Shown here: piece by piece, positions 1 to 10,300 of the stretch
Layout: each line of letters starts with the position of its first letter
Position numbering within the stretch: position 1 is the stretch's first letter
Origin: Meloidogyne chitwoodi
Lineage: Eukaryota > Nematoda > Chromadorea > Rhabditida > Meloidogynidae
Direction: 5' to 3'
Assembly: GCA_015183035.1 (NCBI GenBank)
Contig: JACZZP010000008.1
Span: 186,001 to 250,000, forward strand
Length of the DNA: 64,000 nt
Made by a program: the position numbers and the translations under genes
Notes under the pieces: generated by a model
Seen by the model: only the letters and a program-made list of their open reading frames with translations
Database searches by the model: none
Told to the model about the DNA's origin: nothing

Positions 1-188
1 ATCAAAGCTATATTTATATCATTAAAAAGCATATTTTTTGTTTATTTAAATAATTAAATAAAAATATTAAAATTAAAAAAAATCGTGTTCCTTTCGCTCT
101 ACTTAGTGTGTTCCTTACGCACTACAACTAGACTTAATACTTTATAAATTTCAAGAAATTTTTTTTTTTTAATTTTTCCATAACTTAC

Positions 189-339
189 ACATGATTGAAA
201 CTTCATAATCTTCACTTGTTCCAGTTTGTTCATTTTTAATTTCCTTGTTCGGTTCTAAAAAGGGAGAGCCTTCCGTGACCGCCCACACATTATTAACAAG
301 AATAAATGCAAAGAGAGAAAAAAGTTTAAAATTATTCAT
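189..339 (-). CDS. First exon of a secreted protein (rest lies beyond the window)
   Basis: On the minus strand an ATG at 339 opens a 151-nt exon ending at a GTAAGT donor (188-183). The first ~19 residues (MNNFKLFSLFAFILVNNVWA) have the basic-hydrophobic-polar layout of a signal peptide. A short acidic/polar stretch follows. The next exon would be left of position 1, or at the very edge, where a TATAG acceptor sits just before the end. I do not recognise the family; only secretion can be inferred. Confidence 0.5.
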
Positions 340-776
340 TTTTGTTGCGTTTTTCTAAGAATCTTATAATTAAAAATTATTAATATTTTTGCTTAACATT
401 TTTAATATATAAATATTCATGCTTTAGACAATTTTGTTTTATTTTCCCAAGAAAAAAATTTAAAAATTTTTCCGGAAAATTAAAAAAAATTATGGGAAAA
501 ATAATATAATTAATGTAATTTATTTTGGCTGTGTTTTTAATGTGAAAATAATTTTTTTTAATTTTTAAATTAATTTAATAAAATTTAAAGTGCATTTATT
601 ATTTAATTATTGACGTTGTACTTTTAAAAAAATAAAATATTTTTAAATTTTCCCACCCTTGTTAAAATTTTGAAATATTTAATTTCACATAATTGCACTT
701 TTACTTTGTCTGCTTTAATTTATTGCCAAAAGGGATGTTTCGGTGCGAAATAAATTAATAATTTTTTATTTAGAAA
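340..776. other. AT-rich intergenic spacer between divergent genes
   Basis: No reading frame or clear motif is visible. It separates the minus-strand secreted-protein exon from the plus-strand small secreted peptide gene, so it probably contains both promoters. Confidence 0.4.
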
Positions 777-1319
777 ATGTTTCCAATTTTAAATTATTCC
801 AAAATTATTTTAATTTCTTTTTATTTTTTATTTTTTATTAATTTTATTTTTTCAATGCGTGCAACTGGAAGGACTATTCTAGTAAGCTTGAAAATTAATT
901 TTATTTATAGAAGCTAAAATAAAATTAATATAAGTTAAAAGATAAAACTTAAACAAAACTTAAGTAAAACAATTTTAGACAAGAAAAAAGATAATTAAAG
1001 AAGCGTAAAATAAAAATTGTAAAATAGAATTGTAAAAACAAGTTTTAAAAAAGTTTTAATTTTGTAGTTGTAAAAAGCAAGTTTTAACTTATTGTAAAAA
1101 CAAGTTTTTAAAAAAGTTTTAATTTAAATAACAAATGATATTTGCTCCCAAAATTTAATATTTTTTATTTTAATAAAGAATGAGCCTAGTAAAGTATTAT
1201 TATCATTTGGAGATGCTGGTTTTATTAGTTTAGCAAAAGTTGGAAGGAAAATTGATCGACAAGAACAACAATTGAATTATCAGATGCAACCATTTTTTAG
1301 ACCAAGATTTACTTTTTGA
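777..1319 (+). CDS. Small secreted peptide, 81 aa, two exons
   Basis: Exon 1 (777-881, 35 codons) begins MFPILNYSKIILISFYFLFF, a strong signal peptide, and ends at the donor A|GTAAGC. Exon 2 (1179-1319) follows a TTTTAATAAAG acceptor in the same phase and ends TGA. The mature part is about 55 residues, basic and Gln-rich, ending QPFFRPRFTF. No cysteines are visible. The gene is too short for routine ORF calling, but exon phase, splice sites and signal peptide agree. The family is unknown; the aromatic/basic C-terminus could suit a neuropeptide-like or effector peptide, but I see no KR processing site, so no function is assigned. Confidence 0.55.
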
Positions 1320-1687
1320 TTGACGATATTTATTTCAAAAATCATTAATATATATTTCCCGTGTAATTATAAAATAATTTCAATATAAATAAATTTTTTT
1401 AAACCTAAATAAATTTTTTTAAACCTTTTTTTTGATATTTATTATTCATTAAATTCGCAAAAAATTATTTTAAAAAATTAGCTAAAATTTAAAAATTATT
1501 TAAAAATCAACATTCGTCATTCATTGATATTAAAATATTTTTTAATCTCCACAACAGTTTCAATAAACAGGTTTTAAAGGGAGAAAGAGAACAAATCGAT
1601 TGGGCGCATATTTCATAACTGAACAAATTTTAAAATATTTATTTTAGTATTATTTTCATATTTTTTGAATAAACAAAAAAGAAGAAA

Positions 1688-3896
1688 ATGCTCATTAATT
1701 TTTTACTAATTATTCTTGCTAAAATATTAAATTAGTAAAAAAAGGCTGTTTCAGTGCAAGGCTTCAAATTAATGTTTTATTTTAATTTATTATTTAATTT
1801 TATTTTTGTTTTGATTGTTCAGAGTAAAATATTGGAAAAAGAAAAGGCAGGTAAGCCTTAGAATTTTAATTAAAAAATAATTAGTTTAAATTTCAAGGTG
1901 AGTACCCTTCGTTTTGTAACTGTTTTGTGGAGACATGGTGACAGAACGCCCACTTCAATTTTTCCTTCAGACAAAGAAAATACTTTAGATAAGATTAAGG
2001 TATTTAAAATAAATTTTTAAAAATTAAAAATAAATTTTCTAAAAAAATAAAATTTTTTTAGAAAAAATTTGGAGGATTAGGCCAATTGACTGAATTGGGA
2101 GCTTTACAGCAATTTAAACTTGGGCGCTTACTTAGAGAGAGATATGATGGTTTTTTATCTGAAGAATATTCTCATGAGGAATTTGCATACAGATCGAGGT
2201 GAATTTTTTAACTAAATGACATTTTGTCATATTGGCATTTTGTCCATTTGACATTTTGGTCAGTGACATTTTGTCTAAATTTTAAAATTATTTTAGTTAC
2301 TATAATAGAACAAAGATGAGTATTTTGGCAAATGCTCAAGGAATGTTTTCTTCAGTTGGACAAAATGTCCCAAAACTACCTTTAACAGAAAACGTCCCCA
2401 AAGATGGTATAACCCTTAAATACCTTTCAAAAGGCACAGATCCAATAGTTTTTGATGAAGTGGATTGCCCAGTAGCTAAAAATGAGGATGATCAAGTATT
2501 TGAAAGTAAAGAATTTAAAGAGGTAATTAAAATAAAAAATATGGTACCTCCCCGTTCCCGGCGGGATTTTAACTCAAAAAATAAAATAAGTGTCCCGTCG
2601 TCAATTTTGCTCTAGAAATAATTTGTTCAAAGCAATTGATAATCTCTCCCCATCCACGCTGCTTCCCCGTTAACATTTCTCTTCCCCATTCCCCGTTAAA
2701 GCCCTCCCCGCTCTACGGGAGACACTAAATAAAAATAATAAATATTAATCAAAAAAATAAAATAAAAAGATAGAACAATCAAATCGTCCATTTCTTCAAT
2801 TTATTTCTGAAAATACAGATTTAATTAATTCTGAAGGAATTTTGCCTCTTCGAAATATTTTTAAAGTTCATGATCCATTAATTTTTATTGAGTCACATCA
2901 AACTGATGGATTTGAATTTCCAGAATGGGCAAATGAAACAATTAGAAATGAAATTTTTCGACTTTATAATTTAAAGGTGAATTTGACTAAAAATGACATT
3001 TTGGTAAAAGGACAAAATGTCAATATTGGTCATTTGACATTTTGACATAAATACTTTAGTGACATTTTGTCGCATTTATAATGTCCAAATTCACTTCGAT
3101 AAAATTCTAAAAAATTTTGGACATTTTGTCCATATGACATTTTGTCCAAATGACATTTTGTCCAAATGACATTTTGTCCAAATGACATTTTGTTTATATG
3201 GCATTTTGTCCAAAAAATTTTTATTTAAATTTTTATTTTTGTAGAACTCTTTTGACTTCAAAACAGTAAAACAAAAACGTTTACTTGCTGGTCCCCTTTT
3301 TACTGAAATTTTAAATAGAATGGAGAATATTGCTTTAGAAATTGGGGGTAAACAGAAGTTTCAAGCATATTCTGGACATGATGGGACTGTTGCTGGTCTT
3401 CTCTCTATTTTGGGAATTAATTTGGAGGTAAGCACTAAAAGATAGAAATTGTAATATATCTGTGGCAAATTGTCTTTATGGCAAATTTTAATAGTGGCAA
3501 ATTGTCTTATTGACAATTTGTCTAGGTGACACTAGAATTGAGGCGAACTGATAGAAAATTATTTAGAATTAATTTAGCTTAAGTTTGTTTAAACAATAAA
3601 TACATTATATATAGATATTCCCCACATTTTCAACTGCTGTACTAATAGAATTACATCAACTACCAAATAATAATGAATCAAGTGAAGAGAATTTAATTAT
3701 TCGAATATTTCACAAAAATGAAACTAATGGAAATTGTCTCAATGAAATAGAAATACCAAATTGTGGATTACTAAATTGTAATTTAAAACAATTAAAAGAA
3801 ACAAGAAAAGAAGTTGTTATTGAAATAAAGGAATGGGAGAATGAATGCAAGAATAATGATAATTATATTTTTAATAATAATTTGGAAAATATTTAA
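1688..3896 (+). CDS. Histidine acid phosphatase, secreted
   Basis: Six exons are secure: 1903-1999, 2062-2198, 2297-2522, 2770-2976, 3245-3427 and 3615-3896. They carry the histidine-phosphatase RHGDRTP motif in WRHGDRTP (nucleophilic His), the RS..NRT arginine region, a WAN segment, and the C-terminal catalytic HD in [12 protein letters not shown]. The family hydrolyses phosphomonoesters at acid pH outside the cell or in lysosomes. The 5' end is less certain. A hydrophobic start exon 1688-1734 ([15 protein letters not shown]) joins in frame through a weak acceptor at 1902, giving 392 aa. A second signal-peptide-like ATG at 1772 ends at a good donor (1851) but does not splice in phase. Introns carry GACATTTTGTC repeats. 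Confidence 0.85.
2210..3220. repeat. Intronic GACATTTTGTC(CAAAT) short tandem motif plus GC-richer insert
   Basis: Introns 2199-2296 and 2977-3244 of the acid phosphatase contain many copies of a 16-18 bp unit built on the near-palindrome GGACATTTTGTCC. The same motif fills three introns of the sugar transporter at 46.8-47.8 kb. Intron 2523-2769 instead holds a GC-richer, C-rich block (CCTCCCCGTTCCCGG) unlike the surrounding DNA, probably a transposon scrap. Confidence 0.6.
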
Positions 3897-4164
3897 TATT
3901 AAACTTTTAATTTAAATTTTATTAATTTAGACTTATAGAATTAAATAACCAGAATTAACCGACTACACTACAACAAACTCATCATACATTGGCGAATTTA
4001 TATTTACATAATAAACTTTCTTTTAGTTAAATAATTGTAAAACAAAAGCAAATTAATTTCTAAAACTACTCTATCGTTAAAAATGAATGTTAAATGATTA
4101 TATGTATAAAAAATGTAAATGAGTTAAAATACTAAGACTTGTTTAAATTGTTAAAGGGTGAAAT

Positions 4165-4288
4165 TGTTGTTTTTATAAATGTTTTTGTATTTTGTTGTTT
4201 TTATAAATGTTTTTGTATTTTGTTGTTTTTATAAATGTTTTTGTATTTTGTTGTTTTTATAAATGTTTTTGTATTTTGTTGTTTTTAA
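4165..4288. repeat. 28-bp minisatellite, about 4 copies, 3' of UGT A
   Basis: The unit TAAATGTTTTTGTATTTTGT plus TGTTTTTA repeats with 28-bp period just downstream of the gene A stop codon. The same unit lies 3' of genes B and D. It is flanked by a conserved sequence (AACTACTCTATCGTTAAAAAT at ~4063) that also recurs near B, D and F. Confidence 0.85.
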
Positions 4289-4387
4289 ATCAGTTAAAAC
4301 GTACTCGAATACATGGGGAATGGATATTTAAATACATATATACAGTTGTTAGTCTTTGTACTGATTTTCTTTGTGTCAAACCTTTCT

Positions 4388-7300
4388 TTACAACTTTTTT
4401 GTTTTGTCGCCATCATTTCCAAAAACTTTCAATACTGTTTTAATTAAAAAATTTTCTCGATAATTACCCTCCAACTTATAATGCAAATATCCCTGAGCTG
4501 CTTTCATATATATTTTGCACCTAAAAATTTAAAACATAATACCATAATTACAATTTTGAAAAATATTTTTCCAAATATTTTACTTACAATGAATCTTCCT
4601 TAAGCAATTCATCAAAGACTTTTTTGATATGATCGATTGATGTTATTCCACTATTTATATCTTTAAATCTTAATGAAGGAGCAATAATATTCTCATCGCA
4701 TACTTTATCTTGACTGACTTCTTCATGATAATTCAATTGACTTTTTAAGCTATCAACTCTTTTTTTAAACTTTTCCAGCATAGAGTGATCAATTTTCAAA
4801 GCTTCGGAAATAAAAAATTGATCATCAGAATAAGGCAAACACAAAAGTTGAACATTTTCATAAATTGCTTCAAAAACTTGGTTACCACTGCAGTTGGTGA
4901 TTAATAAAAGAGTATTACCTTTAGCTAAAAAATTAAATTTTTTAATAAAAAATTAAATTAAATTTTTTTAAAAAATTTAATTTAATTTTTTTTAAAAAAT
5001 ATCGAAATAGTGTACAATTGTTAAGAAAAATGGGAAGACTTTGTATGACCACCCATCATTTTAAATGTCTTAACTTTGGTTGAAATATTTTAATTAGAAA
5101 AAAAAATAATTTTTTTTTGCTTAAAAGAATTCGAAGAATTAATGTTTTTACCCATTTTTAAATAAAATTTAAAAAAATACCCAATTCATTTTGCATATTT
5201 TTGATTTTTCTAGATTCTATAATTAAATCCCTTTTATTATTTAATAAGTACTGTTTTTCATTTTCTTCTAAATTGCAATCGTAAATTAAATTAATTTTAT
5301 CTCCTAAAACTTGAATAAAAGCTTCTTTAAAGCTTTCCCAAATTTCTAAATTGTCTTCATTTAAAAGTTTGTTGCAATCCGCAATACTCATTATCACTTG
5401 ACTTTTTTGATTATTTTGTTCTTTTTTTATGTGTCTGAATATTTAAAAATAATAAAAAGATAGTTTATCCCACCCAACTTAAAATTTAATTAAAAATTAA
5501 AAAAAAAATTTTGCAATTTCTTCCGTATACCTGTTCAATAGAATTCCACCAACATAATGCACTTTTAAAGCATTAAAGTATTGACCAAGGTCTGGAAAGT
5601 TCATCAATTCAAAACTATTGAGAAAAATGCCTTTAACATTTCTGTAAAGTTTAACTATAGCTCGAACGTGGGGTAATGTTTCTTTTTTTATTCCTTCCAA
5701 CGTGTACTGAAAATTAAAGATATATATCTTTTATTTTTACTTAAATTATATCAAAAAAATTCAAAATTTACAAAAAATTCTAATTTAATAGAGAAATAGT
5801 TTATATTAAAATTAAAAATAGTTAAATTACCAATTTCATATAAGCTTCGACAAAATTTTTTGCTGATGAACAATAATTATCTTTATTCATTTCTTTGCCT
5901 AATGAATATTTTAACTCTTTACTGTTACCAATAGTTGCGGAATAAATTTCTTAAATTATAAATGAATTACTAATGAAACTTTTTAAAATAAGGGGAATGA
6001 CTTAATTTTTATTTGCTTTTGGGCTGATTTGAGTAAATAATTATTAAAAAAAATTTAATTTAATTTGAGATTTTATAAAAGAAAAGGCAGATCTTTGAAA
6101 TTAAGAAATTCTATTTTTTAATTTATTTTTACTCAAGGAACAGTGCGTTCAGTGCAGTGATGGTTCCAGTTCCGGAACTAAGGAACTACCAAATTTCTGG
6201 AAATGATTTGGAACTGGAACTTGTTCCGTGACAAGAACTGGTCCGGAACTAGTTCTTAACACAACAACAGTTTCAGAACTGGAAAAATGAAAATTAAAAA
6301 TGCATTTCCAGAACTGGAAACTAGTGTTGAAAAATTAAAAAAAATTATTAATTTTTAAAATAATAATAAATATTAATAAATAAAACTATATCCTGATTTC
6401 GCGCTTTTTCATTTTAGCCAGTTCTATAATGTACTTTTCCCCCCTTAGGCTATGTATTTCCTTTATTTTTATAATAAATCATAAAACTATAAATTTATAA
6501 ATATAATTTAATTTTTTATTAATAATAAAAAACTAAATTATAATATAATTTAATTTTTTATATTAATAAAAAACTAAAATATATCAAGTTTATAGTCAAA
6601 ATTTGCTGTATTTAAACCCCCAAATTTTGTATATATTATATATCTATATATTATAATTTATATTATTATATCATTAAATAAATAAATATTATAGACTCTT
6701 ATAGTCTTATTAATTGTATTTTAATTAAATAAATAAATATTATATAAATTTTAAATAAAATTGCTTATTTAAAATACTTAAATTTTAATAAAATTCTTAA
6801 ATAAATTAATTAAATATTAATAAATTACTGGCGTTGCAACATGTGGGGGCTCAGCCACTTCAACTTCAACGACAAATATTAAAAATTAAATATTAAATTT
6901 AATTTCTTCAAAATTTAATTTAAATTAATTTTTTTCTGGCTTCCTTTTTTTTAAGGTAAAAAGCTTGAGAAAAAATTAAATAATTTTTTATTGAAACTAT
7001 AATTAAGTAACTACGTTTACTTTTTTATAATAGTAATTGAAAATAATTTATTATAATTCTTTATTAAAGTAGAATTTCTCCGAAAATTCCTCTTTAAAAA
7101 TTTCTATTGGATAATTATATTTATCCTTTAGTTAAATTGTCCCTTTTTTAATTAGTTTCTATTGGACAATTACATTTGTCCTTTAGATAAAACGTAAAAC
7201 TTCATAGAACAAAACTTCAAATAAATAAATGTCAGCACCCATCAAACTCGCAATTATCGGCGCTATTAAAGGCCTCTCCAGAATTCGAACAGCAAAAAAC

Positions 7301-10300
7301 TTCAATATATTGATAGATGAAGATGATTCGTCACAAATGCTTATGGTTAAATACGAAGCTATTTGCAACCGTATTATAAATGAAATTGAAATAGCAGAAG
7401 GATATTTATGCGAAATGCGATCTGCCCTTTCAAATTGGACTGATTTACTAAGGAAACTTCCCAGCGATGAAAGAAATTCTGCAAATGAAGATTTTCAAAA
7501 ATTTCAAGAGGATCGCAAAATGGATTCGGTTATTGAGACCGTAGAGTTAATGATCCGTGAATTAAGAGATCATCATTCTGATTTATCAGTACAAACAAAA
7601 GTATATGCATCAAAGGCAGAAAAAGAAAAACGGGCTGAAGAATTGAAACATGCCAAAGCTCTCCATAGCGCGGCACCAGCTCAAACTTCTCAGGCTACTG
7701 TACCTGTAACAAAACCAATTTCATCAATCTACAAGTTACCAACATTGCAAATAAAGCGATTCTCTGGTGATCGTAAAAACTGGATAGAATTCTACGAAAG
7801 TTTCAGATGTGCCGTAGACTCAAGTACTGGCTCAGATATTGAGAAACTTACTCTCTTAAGAAACTTGGTAGACGGCGAAGCAAAAGAATTAATTGCTGGC
7901 TTCCGACTGGAAGCTAAAAACTACAAAGAAGCTCTTCAAATGCTTAAAGACCAATATGGTGATAAAGAAGCTTATATTAGAAGTCTTCACTCTCGACTGG
8001 CAAATTTAAAAAATTGTACAACTCTCAATGATGTGAAGAAATTTTCACTTGATTTAGAGAGATTATCTCGTGAAATGAAAAATGCGGGAGAAGATATTGA
8101 AGGACCTTCCGTCTACTTAATGTTGGAAAGAAAGTTGAATAAACCTTTTCTACGAACTGTCCTTACTAAAAAGGCAGAAAACCCAGCTGATTGGACAACA
8201 AATCATTTTATAGCAACATTATTAGAAGCGCTACAAAAGGAATCAGCAATCCAAGAAGTCATGACAGAATATGAGCATGAACAAAGGCAATTTAGGCCAA
8301 ACTTCCGGCCAAATTTCAGGCCAAATTTCCGGCCAAATTTCAGGCCAAATTTTCAAATTAAAAGGCCATCTCCAACTTCAGATGTGAAAGAAGAATTTAC
8401 ATATGCTGCAATTTCTCAAAACAAAGAATTTAATCATATTAATCAGCAATCAAATCAACAATTTGTGCCTAAAAGGTACATGAATAATTCAACACAGAAA
8501 CTAAAACCAATTTGTATATTCTGTGGAAATAATCATTGGAGTGATAAATGTCAAAAAATTATAAACCCAAAGGCAAGACTCCAAATGATCAAAGATAAAG
8601 GACTTTGCACTCGCTGCTTTAAGCGAAATCATAGAAGTGCCAATTGTTGGAATTCAACAACGTGTTATTATTGTAAAGGAAAGCATCATTCAGCTCTCTG
8701 CTTTCAGAAAAATTCAAATATGATTCAAATTGCCGAGAGGCAAGGAAATGTTGTTACGCCAGCAAACGGGGACCAAACAAATGCAATTAATTATGAAACA
8801 ACGCAAACAAATGTTGTAAATGAAAGAAACTCTAAGGCATTACTAATGACTCTTGAGGCAACAGTATTCAATCCTGCAAGGCCTCACTTAAGCAAAAAGG
8901 CTTTAATCTTTATTGATCCTGGCAGTCAACGTTCTTTTGTTTCTGCTAAATTGGCGGATTATCTCCAATTGCCAATAATCGACAAAGAAAAATGTAAACT
9001 CACAAGTTTTGGCGAAAAACGTGCCAAAGAATATATTAGCGACTTAGTTCGAATTAATTTACTCTGCCAAGGAGGAGATAAAATTAGTGTCGTCATGAAT
9101 AAGTTAAACTTCCTCGTCAATCCACTTCCTCATTATAATTTAAAGGAAATAAGCAAAGAAGAATTAAATCAAGTAAAATTCAATGCTGAAGCAGAATACC
9201 GTCAGCCTGATATACTCATAGGAATGGATCTATGGCACGAGATAAATGTTAATAAAAAGACAACACTCCCAAGCGGATTTACAATAAGTTACTCACGCCT
9301 TGGACAAATTTTGAGCGGAGCTGGAAAAATTGAAGAAACTATTTCATCACATACAATATATGCAGCGTCTGTTTATGTAAATCCTATGAATACTGGAAGA
9401 AATAAAAAGGATTTAAAAAAGAAAAAATTAATAAAAGAAAAGAAAAAGATTCAACCGGAAAATATAAAAGAAATTAATTTAAATGTTGCTTTCTCCGGAT
9501 CTAATCTAGGAAAAATTGAAATTACATCTGCGTCTACTGAAAAAATAGAGGCCAAGCAAAACTTGGCTAAGAATATTTTAACTAAAGAAAATAATGGGAA
9601 GACAAAATTCTTTAAAATTATTTATTACATACTTCTAATGTTAATAATTTTCAAACATTTGTTGTACAACTCTAATTCATATTTTCATATACTTACAAGA
9701 GATGAACAACAAATACAACTACAAAATAATAATATAAATGTTTATAGAACAAGGCTACATAATAATGCCACTGAATTTAGAAAAAATTATCTAGCAAATT
9801 CAACAGAAAAACTAAACAAAGAAGTAATTCAAACTTCGCTTTCAGCTGAAAATCTGGATAATCAACTACCTAATTGGAAAAGAAGATTAAAAAATATAAA
9901 TATTGACATGCCCAGACCAGTGGGATAGATAACAAGTGCAATACAAATAACATTTCAAATTTAAAAAAAAAAAAAAAAATCCAAAATTATATAATAATAA
10001 AAACCACTAAAAGGCGCCAATTAATAAAACCCACTAAATGGCGCCAATTAACTAAAACAACTAAATAGCGCCACTTAATTCAAAAATAAACAGTAATAAA
10101 CTCGCCAGATTGACGCCTCCTAGGGAACAGAAGGATATTTAAAGTGGATTTAAAACTATTTCATCAAATCAAAATATTCATTCCCTAAATAAATTTGTCT
10201 CATCCAATTCAAAATCTATGAATCAACAAAAATTAAAGAAGGAAGTTGATTTAATACAAAACAGAATCGAAGAAAAATCAAAGATGATAAAAAAGGATTC

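Noticed and set aside
1772..1850. Signal-peptide exon [16 protein letters not shown] as start of the acid phosphatase
   Set aside because: Its donor at 1851 leaves one base and cannot join the RHGDRTP exon in frame; the 1688 start does, so it is only mentioned as an alternative.
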